NCBI RefSeq assembly: GCF_016728505.1
Contig: NZ_CP068159.1
Coordinates: 496,001 to 560,000 of the forward strand
Reading direction: 5' to 3'
From: Corynebacterium riegelii
GTDB taxonomy: Bacteria; Actinomycetota; Actinomycetes; Mycobacteriales; Mycobacteriaceae
Length of the DNA stretch: 64,000 nt
A program made the position numbers and the translations under genes. Of the stretch, positions 7,772-20,447 are shown one piece after another. Position 1 is the stretch's first letter. Each line of letters opens with the position of its first letter. The notes below the pieces were generated by a model. The model made no database searches. It saw only the letters and a program-made list of their open reading frames with translations, and had not been told where the DNA came from.

Positions 7772-8896
7772 ATGCTGGAAATGCTCGTGTACCCGGTGTC
7801 TGCCGTGATGAAGTTCTGGCACTGGCTGCTGGCCGGATTGCTTGGCGCGGACTCCAACGCCGCCTGGGTTGCCTCGGTGTTTCTGCTAGTGATCTCCGTA
7901 CGCTCGCTGATTTTGCCGTTTGCGTGGCAGACAATTGCCAGCACGCGGCGCGCCTTCCTCATGCGTGCACACTTGGAGGAGGTGCAGCGCAAGTACGGCG
8001 AGTCCACCGATGTGGAGGACCTGCGTGCGGAGCAAGACGCGCGCAAGCAGATCCAAAAAGACCACGGCTATAACCCGCTCGCCGGGTGTGTGCCGGTGTT
8101 TGTCCAGGTGCCGGTGTTTCTTGGCCTGTATCGGCTGCTGCAGTGGATGTCCGTTCCGGATGCGTCCGCGGGCCGTAAGATCGGCGTGCTTTCAGACGCG
8201 GAAATCGCCTCCTTCCGCGACACCACCTTCTTCCACGTGCCCTTGTCTGCCTATGTGTCTATGGATGAGGCACAGTTCGCCTTCCTTGGCACCACCCAAG
8301 AGGCCACGCTGAAGGTGGCGTTGCCGTTTGTCATCATGGCCGCGGTGTTTACCTCCGGAAACCTGCTGATCAACCAGGCACGCAACCGCACGATGTTGGA
8401 GTGGGCGAACACCTTCACGCGCCGCAGCTACTACTTTTTGTACTGGTTCGTGCCGTTCGTCGCCGTGATGCTGCTGCTCTCCGGCTTGACTGGCCCGGTG
8501 CCGATCGCGCTGCTGATGTACTGGGTGGGCAACAACCTGTTCACCACCGTGCAGACGGTCGCGCTGTGGGCGTTGGCCGTTCGCACAATGCCGGCCTCCG
8601 ACATTCACTTTGAGGCCCAGGCCGCGGCGCGTGAGAAGTACCGCACGCAGCGCGCCGAGGTCAAGGAGCATAAGTCTGCTTTATTGCGCCTCCGCGCATC
8701 CACCCTCACCACCCCCACCCAAGCCGGCCGCATCCACCGCGAAATTCGCGACGCTAAACGGGCGCGCAAGCAAGAAAAACGCGAGGAGAAACAGCGGAAG
8801 AAAACGCTGGAGAGCGAGCGCTCAGCGGCCAGGCGCGAACTTGCGCTGCTGCGTAAGAAGGAACGCGAAGAGCAAAAAGCCAGCGAGCAGGACTAG
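7772..8896 (+). CDS. YidC/Oxa1-family membrane protein insertase (paralogue)
   Basis: A 374-residue inner-membrane insertase that helps fold membrane proteins with or without SecYEG. Five hydrophobic segments match the YidC core, including the conserved positively charged residue of the hydrophilic groove in SVRSLILPF (TM1) and the amphipathic cytosolic hairpin that follows (EEVQRKYGES...RKQIQKDHGYNPLAGC). The C-terminal 90 residues form a highly basic Lys/Arg/Glu tail, common in ribosome-binding YidC versions. No lipobox is present, so this is probably a second paralogue rather than the housekeeping copy linked to rnpA. ATG 7772 was chosen over the upstream extension because of the -10 box 8 bases before it. 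The stop overlaps the convergent tetR stop by 4 bp (CTAG). Confidence 0.82.
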   Translation: MLEMLVYPVSAVMKFWHWLLAGLLGADSNAAWVASVFLLVISVRSLILPFAWQTIASTRRAFLMRAHLEEVQRKYGESTDVEDLRAEQDARKQIQKDHGYNPLAGCVPVFVQVPVFLGLYRLLQWMSVPDASAGRKIGVLSDAEIASFRDTTFFHVPLSAYVSMDEAQFAFLGTTQEATLKVALPFVIMAAVFTSGNLLINQARNRTMLEWANTFTRRSYYFLYWFVPFVAVMLLLSGLTGPVPIALLMYWVGNNLFTTVQTVALWALAVRTMPASDIHFEAQAAAREKYRTQRAEVKEHKSALLRLRASTLTTPTQAGRIHREIRDAKRARKQEKREEKQRKKTLESERSAARRELALLRKKEREEQKASEQD

Positions 8897-9525
8897 ATCG
8901 AGTAGTCCGCAGGCGGCGCGCCGAGTTCGTTCTTGGCCAGTTCGCGGGCCTTCTCCAATGGGGTCACGCTCTGGGTGAACCTTGCCCCCGCCAAGCCACC
9001 GTCTAAGTAGATCAGCAGTTCATCTGCTTGCGCAGCAGAGTCGTAGCCGTTCTTCTCCGTGAGCAAGCGAGTGAGCGTGGAGTGCATCCAACGCCTGTGG
9101 TCCAGGCTGGTTTCCACAATGCGCTTCTCGGATTCTGTCTCCGGGCGCGGGTATTCCGTTGCCGCGTTGAAGAAGGGTGAGCCGCGGAAGTTCTTCTCCG
9201 GCTCCTCATCAATCGCCATGTCAAAAAAGACAAGGATTTTTCCATCCAGGTCCGCCGCCTGGTCGGCGCGTTCCTGCCAGCGCTGGCGGTACTGCTCATC
9301 CATGCGCTCAAGGTACGCAACCACCAGGTTGTCCTTGGAGCCGAGCAGGGAGTACAGGGAGGCTTTGGCCACGTCTGCTTCGCGCAGCACGCGGTCGATG
9401 CCGATGACGCGGATGCCTTCCTCGTTGAAAAGCTTCGTCGCCGCATCTAGAAGGCGCTGCCTCGGGCTCGGCCGATTACGACGCCGCGGGGCAGGCTTCT
9501 TCTTTGCCGCGTCTGAGGATGCCAC
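8893..9525 (-). CDS. TetR-family transcriptional regulator
   Basis: A 210-residue repressor-type protein. The N-terminal helix-turn-helix domain (about residues 22-70) contains RLLDAATKLFNEEG, VLREADVAKASLYSLLGSKDNL and VAYL in the standard TetR arrangement; the remaining helices form a ligand-binding domain. Ligand unknown. Start is GTG 9525, preceded by GGGAG six bases upstream. An imperfect palindrome around ACCGGT lies in its promoter region. No divergent target gene is adjacent; the next gene upstream is on the same strand, so autoregulation is the only target suggested by context. Confidence 0.85.
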   Translation of the reverse strand: MASSDAAKKKPAPRRRNRPSPRQRLLDAATKLFNEEGIRVIGIDRVLREADVAKASLYSLLGSKDNLVVAYLERMDEQYRQRWQERADQAADLDGKILVFFDMAIDEEPEKNFRGSPFFNAATEYPRPETESEKRIVETSLDHRRWMHSTLTRLLTEKNGYDSAAQADELLIYLDGGLAGARFTQSVTPLEKARELAKNELGAPPADYSI

Positions 9526-9540
9526 CTACGTCTCCCTTTC

Positions 9541-9566
9541 ATATAGACAAACCGGTACGTTCATAC
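9541..9566. promoter_or_regulatory. Possible TetR operator
   Basis: An imperfect inverted repeat centred on ACCGGT sits just upstream of the tetR-like gene: TATAGACAAACC on the left pairs partly with GGTACGTTCATA on the right. Position and symmetry suggest autoregulation; the match is imperfect. Confidence 0.3.
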
Positions 9567-9606
9567 TACCCCGGGTGGCAAATCGCGCAATGGGCGCCAA
9601 CAAATA

Positions 9607-9646
9607 AATTCCCCCGAGCTACTTTTTCAAGCAGCCCGGGGGAATT
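9607..9646 (-). terminator. Hairpin terminator downstream of GlsB/YeaQ gene
   Basis: The arms AATTCCCCCGAGCT (9607-9620) and AGCCCGGGGGAATT (9633-9646) pair with one mismatch around a 12-base loop. It lies 31 bp past the stop at 9677. The minus-strand T-tract is short, so termination may be imperfect. Confidence 0.55.
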
Positions 9647-9676
9647 CCTAAATAGGTGAAGCGCTATTTCTTGTGG

Positions 9677-9946
9677 CTATTTCTTGTGGCCGGAAACCTT
9701 ATTCACAATCCACAGCAACACCACCGCACCCAACAGGCAGGTGAGGAAGCTAAAGATAGAGCCTCGGTCCGAGACCTGGATACCAGCCAGGGTAAGCAGC
9801 CAGCCGCCGATCAGGCCGCCGACAATACCAACGAGGATGTTCAAACCAATGCCCATCTGGGCATCACGGTTTTGAATCCTCGAGGCTACCCAGCCGGCCA
9901 AGCCGCCGATAATAATCCAGCCAAGAAATCCAAGAGTGGGGGTCAT
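9677..9946 (-). CDS. GlsB/YeaQ/YmgE-family stress membrane protein
   Basis: An 89-residue protein of three hydrophobic helices, with the family signature GWIIIGGLAGWVASRI near the N-terminus, GIGLNILVGIVGGLIGGW in the middle and a final helix ending IVNKVSGHKK. Members are known as general-stress or transglycosylase-associated small membrane proteins of unclear mechanism. ATG 9946 follows AAAGGA at about ten bases. The stop region is duplicated: CTATTTCTTGTGG occurs twice in tandem at 9663-9688, so the HKK-stop codons are followed by a copy of themselves. The neighbouring gene upstream encodes a universal stress protein, fitting a stress theme. Confidence 0.85.
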   Translation of the reverse strand: MTPTLGFLGWIIIGGLAGWVASRIQNRDAQMGIGLNILVGIVGGLIGGWLLTLAGIQVSDRGSIFSFLTCLLGAVVLLWIVNKVSGHKK

Positions 9947-10009
9947 AGTTTTGAGGTCCTTTCACAGATAAACGTTGTGTTTACTTTTCCAGGACCCCAT
10001 TATGCCCTT

Positions 10010-10918
10010 CTATGCGTTATATCGCACGACCATCATCGGGCACGGCGCCGACTGCAGCAGCGCACGCGAGGTGGAACCAAGCAGCATTCCCTTGAAGCCA
10101 CCGCGTCCGTGCGAGCCCGTGACCAGCAGCTGCGCGTTCTCTGCGGCTTCCGTCAGGGCACGTACTGGGCGGTCGCGGGTGATCACGCGCTTGACTTCAA
10201 CGTCCGGGAACTTTTCGCCAACTTCACGCAGATAGTTGTCCAAAAGCTCCGCCTGCTCGTCGTGAACCTCCTGCCAACGGTCCTCTGTAATGGCGAAGCC
10301 AGCACCCGGGGCCGGCACGTGTGTATCAATCCACGTGTGCACCGCAACAAGCTCCGCACCGCGGGCCTGCGCCTCTTCAAACGCAACCTCAGCGGCACGT
10401 TGGGAGACTTCAGAGCCGTCAATACCAACAACAACCGGGCCGTACTTGTTCGCCTCGGTCACCGCGTTATCTTCACGCACCACCACAACTGGGCAGTATG
10501 CGTGGGAGACCACAGCACCGGAGACGGAACCAAGCATCACGCCAGACAGGCCGCCGAGGCCACGCGAGCCCATGGCGATCATGCCGGCTTCACGAGACAT
10601 CTCCAACAGCATGTCAATCGGCGAGCTTTCCGCCACAGCATGACCAATGCGCAACTCAGGCGCAACCTCAAGTGCGAGCGCACGAGCGTCATCGATCTTC
10701 TGCATGGTTTCACGCTGCAGGTCATCATAAAGCTCCTGCGGCGGGACCATGCCCTCTGCGTACAGGAACCGCGGCATGGTGTAGCTGGACGCAAGGCGCA
10801 GCGCCACATTGCGCTTGGCCGCCGCGTTAGCTGCCCAACGAACTGCGTTGTTTGATGCCGGGCTGCCGTCTACTGCAACAACAATGTCGGTGCCGCGTAC
10901 TTCTTCTTCCTCGGACAT
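10010..10918 (-). CDS. Tandem universal stress protein (UspA family)
   Basis: A 302-residue cytosolic protein of two UspA domains. Domain 1 (about 8-155) starts TDIVVAVDGSPAS and ends with GSRGLGGLSGVMLGSVS; domain 2 (about 163-300) starts PVVVGIDGSE and ends with GSHGRGGFKGMLLGSTS. Both halves keep the G-x2-G-x9-G-S/T ATP-binding signature, so both should bind nucleotide. ATG 10918 gives the natural N-terminus MSEEEE. It is a stand-alone gene upstream of the YeaQ-type gene (63 bp gap) and may share stress regulation with it. Confidence 0.9.
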   Translation of the reverse strand: MSEEEEVRGTDIVVAVDGSPASNNAVRWAANAAAKRNVALRLASSYTMPRFLYAEGMVPPQELYDDLQRETMQKIDDARALALEVAPELRIGHAVAESSPIDMLLEMSREAGMIAMGSRGLGGLSGVMLGSVSGAVVSHAYCPVVVVREDNAVTEANKYGPVVVGIDGSEVSQRAAEVAFEEAQARGAELVAVHTWIDTHVPAPGAGFAITEDRWQEVHDEQAELLDNYLREVGEKFPDVEVKRVITRDRPVRALTEAAENAQLLVTGSHGRGGFKGMLLGSTSRALLQSAPCPMMVVRYNA

Positions 10919-10956
10919 GATCCGATCCTTTCCCTCTCTACGCTGTTACTTCCAGC

Positions 10957-11103
10957 TTACTTCGGCAGCTCCACGGGGTGCGCGGGTTCCGCGTTGGCCG
11001 GGTAGAACAGGTCATAGAGTGCCGCGAGGATGTCGGCGATGCCTTTGCCCACACCTTCGCGGAAGAATGCCAGTACTGGTTCAAGTATTGCTGCTAGATC
11101 CAT
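10957..11103 (-). CDS. Hypothetical 48-residue protein
   Basis: A short frame MDLAAILEPVLAFFREGVG..., 48 residues, ending AEPAHPVELPK. Residues 3-34 form a strongly amphipathic or hydrophobic helix, followed by a Pro-rich tail. The size and helical character recall the small mycomembrane-channel peptides (PorA/PorH type) of corynebacteria, but I see no clear sequence match and do not assign that function. It lies 38 bp beyond the usp gene start and its start is divergent from the rluA-type gene with 20 bp between start codons. The sensible composition and ATG start support expression, but the case rests on little evidence. Confidence 0.5.
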   Translation of the reverse strand: MDLAAILEPVLAFFREGVGKGIADILAALYDLFYPANAEPAHPVELPK

Positions 11104-11123
11104 GGCCGATAATGTACTACAAC

Positions 11124-12083
11124 ATGGCACGCGCGAAACGGAGAACTGAACCCCCGTTGCCTCCTCAGGGCGGCTTGGGGGCTTCGCGCGCCCGCGTCCC
11201 CGAGGGCCCGGGGGTGCGCGCGATTGATTTTGTGTGGCATTTGGTTTCCACCCAGCGCCACCGTCACCCGGAGGATGACTTTTCTGCTGTTGAGGAGCGC
11301 TTTCGGGAAGGTTTGGTGGTGCGTAGTGGCGCAACTGCAATTAGCCCCGATGAGTGGCTGACCCCTGGCACTGACGTCTTTTTCTATCGACGTCCCGCCC
11401 CCGAAACCCCCGTGCCCTACGAAATCCGAACGGTTTTTGAGGACGACACCATCCTGGTTGTGGACAAGCCGCCCTTCTTAGCGACGATGCCCCGCGCCTC
11501 CCACATCACCGAAACCGCCACCGTGCGCCTTCGCCGCGCCACGGGCAATGAGGAACTCACTCCAGCTCACCGGCTGGATCGCGGCACGTCGGGGCTTTTG
11601 CTTTTTACTAAACGACGCCACGCCCGCGGCCCCTACCAAGAACTCTTCGCCCGCCGCGAAGTAGACAAAATGTATGAGGCGATCGCACCCTATGTGGATG
11701 TAGCGGCACCCACCGAGTGGTCACACCACCTGGTGAAGGTTGCCGGCGAGCCAGCTGGTTCCATCGTTGACGAACTTGAGCCGAACTCACATACTGAGGT
11801 TGCTTCGGTGACCCGGCTTGGAGCTTCTGAGGAGCGGGAGCTGCAGCGGCTGTACGGGGTGGATGCGCCGCTTGCCCGCTACGTGCTACACCCGATTACT
11901 GGGCGCACACACCAGCTCCGACTGCAAATGATGGCAGAAGCCGCCCCCATTCTTGGCGACACCATCTACCCCACCCTCCTCCCAGCCGACGCCGAAGACT
12001 TCTCCACCCCAATGCTCCTGCGCTGCACGGGACTTGCCTTCATTGATCCCCTAACCGGCGAGCCTCGCTCCTTCAGCGTGTAG
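11124..12083 (+). CDS. RluA-family pseudouridine synthase
   Basis: A 319-residue RNA-modifying enzyme that converts uridine to pseudouridine in rRNA or tRNA. The catalytic motif is AHRLDRGTSGLLLFTK with Asp152, preceded by DDTILVVDKPPFLATMP (about 107-123), the usual entry to the fold. GRTHQLRLQM near residue 268 is the third conserved motif. The basic N-terminal tail (MARAKRRTEP) is typical of actinobacterial members. ATG 11124 is preferred over the long upstream frame, which reads antisense through the usp gene. The precise target uridine cannot be predicted. Confidence 0.87.
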   Translation: MARAKRRTEPPLPPQGGLGASRARVPEGPGVRAIDFVWHLVSTQRHRHPEDDFSAVEERFREGLVVRSGATAISPDEWLTPGTDVFFYRRPAPETPVPYEIRTVFEDDTILVVDKPPFLATMPRASHITETATVRLRRATGNEELTPAHRLDRGTSGLLLFTKRRHARGPYQELFARREVDKMYEAIAPYVDVAAPTEWSHHLVKVAGEPAGSIVDELEPNSHTEVASVTRLGASEERELQRLYGVDAPLARYVLHPITGRTHQLRLQMMAEAAPILGDTIYPTLLPADAEDFSTPMLLRCTGLAFIDPLTGEPRSFSV

Positions 12084-12268
12084 GTCTCGGGGCCAGCTTC
12101 CCTACCGACTCTCCCGGGTGACACTCCCCGGGCAACCGATTCGCTGCTAGTCGTTATCTGCTAGTCGATACGTTGTTTCCGGCCGTGTGTGTACACATTC
12201 GACCTGGGGTTTTGTGGGTGTCTTTTCGTTATCGTCTAGCAGGATTCGGGGGGGCACAAACACACAAA

Positions 12269-12308
12269 AAGCAGCCCGTCTACCACGTGTGTGGCAGGCG
12301 GGCTGCTT
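12269..12308 (-). terminator. rRNA operon terminator
   Basis: A strong hairpin has arms AAGCAGCCCG (12269-12278) and CGGGCTGCTT (12299-12308). On the minus strand it is followed by TTTTTGTGTGTTTG. It lies about 25 bp past the 5S gene and is the natural end of the rRNA operon. Confidence 0.85.
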
Positions 12309-12330
12309 GATCATGTTTTGAAGTTGTTGG

Positions 12331-12449
12331 GTCGGCGGTAACCTACTCTCCCACACCCTCCCGAGTGCAGTACCATCAGCGCGGGCAGGCTTAGCTTCCG
12401 GGTTCGGAATGGGACCGGGCGTTTCCCTGCCGCTATCAACCACCGACAC
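12331..12449 (-). rRNA. rrf: 5S ribosomal RNA
   Basis: About 119 nt on the minus strand reading GTGTCGGTGGTTGATAGCGG at the 5' end, with the conserved CCATTCCGAACCCGGAAG loop and GGGAGAGTAGG near the 3' end, which pairs with the 5' end. Boundaries are accurate to a few bases. It is the last gene of the operon. Confidence 0.92.
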
Positions 12450-12572
12450 ACTTATAGGGCCAATGCTTGGCGTTCCACTACCTGTTATGTACAAGGGGTG
12501 GTGTGTCAGATACCGGAAAGTGGACGCGACAGTCACTGTTACATTCAGTGTTTGTGTTGTGTTGTTGTTTGT

Positions 12573-17577
<5,005 letters not shown>

Positions 17578-17866
17578 TTTCAGCAGAAACAGGCCGTGAA
17601 AAGCCCAATACCTAACCAAAAACAAACCAACCAACACAACACAACACAACACCTGCATCATGTCAGCCTGGCTTAAAAAATCCTTGAATTACTATCCGTT
17701 TCTTGACCATCCGACGAGGAAAAACACCAAGAAACAACATTTTCAGCAAAACATCACCATGTGACGCACCGAAACAGACAATGCCACCATCCAAGATTCA
17801 TGACACCACCAACCGGCACACACCACAACACGTGGCACACACAACAACATTCCACAAACAAAATGC

Positions 17867-17898
17867 ATTGGCACACTATCGAGTTCTCAAACAACACA
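17867..17898 (-). promoter_or_regulatory. rRNA antitermination (nut / boxA) region
   Basis: The minus strand reads TGTTGTTTGAGAACTCGATA followed by GTGTGCC about 300 bases upstream of the 16S gene. This block is the conserved rrn leader element of actinobacteria recognised by NusB/S10 antitermination factors. Confidence 0.7.
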
Positions 17899-18034
17899 CG
17901 CACACCCATCAACCCACCACAACAGTGAGCATCAAAAGAAGCGGAGTCCCAGCGATCGTTTTCCTGCCCGCCACACAAACCAGAGAACCAATCTGCTCTC
18001 CAGCGGGGCGTTGTCGGTCTCGCTGACTGGAACT

Positions 18035-18063
18035 AAGTTACACACACCCACAACACAACACAA
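18035..18063 (-). promoter_or_regulatory. Probable rrn promoter
   Basis: On the minus strand TTGTGT (18063-18058) and TAACTT (18040-18035) are separated by 17 bases, a good housekeeping sigma-A spacing. It lies about 460 bp upstream of the 16S gene and upstream of the antitermination box. Other promoters may exist further upstream, near 18090-18125. The 17578-18129 stretch holds only this leader and promoter region and no gene. Confidence 0.5.
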
Positions 18064-18129
18064 ATCCGCAGGTCAGATGCTGCTTTCTTGATCGCATAAC
18101 CTAACGTTTAATGCCCAGTTTGCACGTTC

Positions 18130-19146
18130 TTAGTTCGCGCCCACTACGGCAGAGAATCGCTCGCTGCGTGGGGCGAGTGAAACGCGGCCTGTGAGGTACA
18201 ACCCCATGGACACCAGCGCGACCACCAGCACCACGCCGCCCAATCCGATCACCGCCATACCCTCTTCAGCGATAGCTCCTTGATCCACAACATCCAGCAT
18301 CAGCCGGGTTGGGAAGAAGAAGATGAAGGGCACGACCATCGCGAAGAACTCGGAGCTCGGCATGATCGCGTGGGACGCCAAACAAACGAAGGCGGTGATC
18401 GCGGTGGTGGTGAGGATTGGGGTTAGCGGGGCGTCGATAAGCAAGGAAATGCTCCCGGCAACCAGGCCGAAAACGGCGCTCGTGCCCAACGACACCAACA
18501 CCACCTGGCCCGCCCATACTTTTCTGGTTAAGCCCAGACCACGGGCGGTCGCGGGCAGGAGGCCGGCCTCCTGGAAGAGTGCAAACCAGAGCGCGATGAC
18601 GGGTGCGGCGGCGACGAGCTCACGCATCGTCTCGTTGCCTATATACCCGCCCAGCGGATACAGCAGGCCAACAAGTGCGCCGGCACCTGCGGCCCACAGA
18701 AGCGGGCGCGCCCAAAACAGGCTGAGCGTGAGTGAATTTCCCCAAACGCGAAGGCCAGCACCGCGCTGATTTCGCGCCCTCGGCTCGCCGTTTGGCAGTG
18801 CGTTTTCAAAAAAGGCGACAACAGTGAGTATCCCGAGGCCGGCACCGAGGATCCCTATTGCGTCCTGACGCGAGATGAGCGCCGACACCACTGTTAGCAA
18901 CACCGCCGGAACCGCGCCGAACATAAACGTGCGACGTGCCTGCTGGCGTGTTAGCCCGAATGCCTGCACGAAATCCCCATCAGGCAAAAACACCAACCAC
19001 CAAATCACCGCGGCGATCACCGGCTGGGTGAGCGCAACCAGTTGACTGTCTGTGATGTTGAGGAAAAATGTGCCAAAAATCGGCAGCATCACGAAAAACC
19101 GCCACCATGGGCCAGCCTTGAACTGATGCCAGAAGAGCCTGAACAT
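18130..19146 (-). CDS. ABC transporter permease of GntR-linked system
   Basis: A 338-residue integral membrane protein with about 10-12 hydrophobic segments spread over the full length, starting MFRLFWHQFKAGPWWRFFVM. It has no recognisable enzymatic motif. Its gene starts directly after the stop of the ABC ATPase gene and is third in the gntR-ATPase-permease operon, so it should be the membrane partner of that ATPase. Such YtrA-type operons are usually linked to cell-envelope or antibiotic stress, which is an inference from family context. The substrate is unknown. Confidence 0.75.
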   Translation of the reverse strand: MFRLFWHQFKAGPWWRFFVMLPIFGTFFLNITDSQLVALTQPVIAAVIWWLVFLPDGDFVQAFGLTRQQARRTFMFGAVPAVLLTVVSALISRQDAIGILGAGLGILTVVAFFENALPNGEPRARNQRGAGLRVWGNSLTLSLFWARPLLWAAGAGALVGLLYPLGGYIGNETMRELVAAAPVIALWFALFQEAGLLPATARGLGLTRKVWAGQVVLVSLGTSAVFGLVAGSISLLIDAPLTPILTTTAITAFVCLASHAIMPSSEFFAMVVPFIFFFPTRLMLDVVDQGAIAEEGMAVIGLGGVVLVVALVSMGLYLTGRVSLAPRSERFSAVVGAN

Positions 19147-19926
19147 TTAGCTCGCCTCCAAGTGGGTTGCAATCAGGTCATCAAAACCAGCCACGCGCGT
19201 GCGGGTACCGGCTGGCGCGGGCTCCCCAAAAGGAATCAGCGTCCGCGTCTCACCGAGAACCACCTGGTAAGCATCAGCATCCTCGGGGGTGAGGTGCGCG
19301 GCAATGCGCCCGTCGCGCCCCAAGATCAGGGCGGAGTCAAGAATGCGAGCGGCGTCCTCAATATGGTGGGTTGCCATGATGATGGTCCGGCCGGAGTCGG
19401 CCTGCTCGAGCAAATGGCGGTAAAACACCTGCGTGTTGTGGGTGTCTAGGCCGACGTATGGCTCGTCTAAAAGCAGCAGCGGCGCCGCCGAGGCCAACCC
19501 CACCACAATGCCCGTCATCGCGCGCTGCCCGCGCGAGAGGTTGCCGTAGCGCTCCCGCAGCGTCCCCTCAAGGCCGAAATCTTCCACCAGCTCATCGGCA
19601 AGCCGCTGGTCCCACCCCGAGTACCGCAGTGCGGCCGCCGCCAACACGTCTCGCAGCCTCCACGTCGACGGGTACTCCACATCGACACCCGTCAGCGCAG
19701 TCCGGTCCATCACCTTGGGGTTGTCATAGGGCTTTTGCTTATCGACGCCCACGTCACCCCCACCCGACCTCAACTGCCCCGCAATCACGCTCAGTAGGGT
19801 CGATTTGCCCACACCATTGCGGCCGAGCAGGCCATGGATACCGGGGCCTAAGTCAAAATCAACGCCATTGAGCACCACCTTTTTGCCAAAGGAGCGCTGA
19901 AGATTTCGTGCGGTAACCCTTGTCAT
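19147..19926 (-). CDS. ABC transporter ATP-binding protein
   Basis: A 259-residue ATPase. Walker A is GRNGVGKST (35-43), the signature motif is LSRGQ (about residue 130), Walker B is LLLLDEP (about 147-153), and the switch histidine lies in MATHHIEDA. The start ATGA overlaps the stop of the gntR gene by 4 bp, and the permease gene follows without a gap. The signature is LSRGQ rather than LSGGQ, a common variant. It should energise the adjacent permease. Confidence 0.9.
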   Translation of the reverse strand: MTRVTARNLQRSFGKKVVLNGVDFDLGPGIHGLLGRNGVGKSTLLSVIAGQLRSGGGDVGVDKQKPYDNPKVMDRTALTGVDVEYPSTWRLRDVLAAAALRYSGWDQRLADELVEDFGLEGTLRERYGNLSRGQRAMTGIVVGLASAAPLLLLDEPYVGLDTHNTQVFYRHLLEQADSGRTIIMATHHIEDAARILDSALILGRDGRIAAHLTPEDADAYQVVLGETRTLIPFGEPAPAGTRTRVAGFDDLIATHLEAS

Positions 19927-20297
19927 TGATACATGCCTCTACTTTCTGCAACACGGTCAATCAGGTCGTGCAGGTCGGTGCGGGAGTAGCCCAGGCGAAC
20001 CGCCTCATCAATCAGCGGGGCAATGAACTCGCCAGCAAAGACGTCGCGGCGCAGCTGGATGATGCGCGCGCGGGCACCCTCGTTGACAAACATGCCGAGG
20101 CCGCGGCGCTTGTGGAGCACGTCAGCGTCCACAAGCAAGGAGAGCCCCTTACGAGCCGTGGCCGGGTTGATCTCATGGAACTGGGCGAGCTGGTTTGTTG
20201 AAGGGGCTTGGGCGCCGGGCTGCAACGAGCCATCCACAATCAAGTCCTCCACAAAGCGCGCCACTTGCACAAAGAGCGGCTCACTCTCCGAATTCAT
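19923..20297 (-). CDS. GntR-family regulator, YtrA subfamily
   Basis: A 124-residue regulator with an N-terminal winged helix (about residues 5-75: LFVQVARFVEDLIVDGSL, APSTNQLAQFHEINPATARKGLSLL, and the wing RRGLGMFV) and a short dimerising C-terminus, the compact form typical of the YtrA subfamily. GGAGG five bases before ATG 20297 supports the start. It is the first gene of an operon with an ABC ATPase (4-bp overlap) and a permease. A perfect 22-bp palindrome lies 24 bp upstream and is the obvious operator, implying autoregulation of the whole operon. Confidence 0.9.
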   Translation of the reverse strand: MNSESEPLFVQVARFVEDLIVDGSLQPGAQAPSTNQLAQFHEINPATARKGLSLLVDADVLHKRRGLGMFVNEGARARIIQLRRDVFAGEFIAPLIDEAVRLGYSRTDLHDLIDRVAESRGMYQ

Positions 20298-20320
20298 GCG
20301 ACCCTCCGCCGGGGTAGTTG

Positions 20321-20342
20321 GTTAGTTACTGCAGTAACTAAC
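20321..20342. promoter_or_regulatory. Palindromic operator for the GntR/YtrA regulator
   Basis: A perfect inverted repeat: GTTAGTTACTG (20321-20331) followed by its exact reverse complement CAGTAACTAAC (20332-20342). It sits 24 bp upstream of the gntR start and 105 bp upstream of the divergent NYN gene. A related half-site, GTTAGTAAC, lies at 20415-20423, closer to the NYN gene, which might therefore be co-regulated. Confidence 0.75.
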
Positions 20343-20447
20343 TATCTAACAGTTTTTCGCCCAAGGCGCAAGCATGAAACAACATTTTCAGGCAGACTGG
20401 TGGGGCAATTCATAGTTAGTAACGAAAAGAATCGGAATTTAGGAGCC

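Noticed and set aside
10957-11103. Assignment as PorA or PorH porin
   Set aside because: Only size and helix character agree; residues do not align with the sequences I recall.
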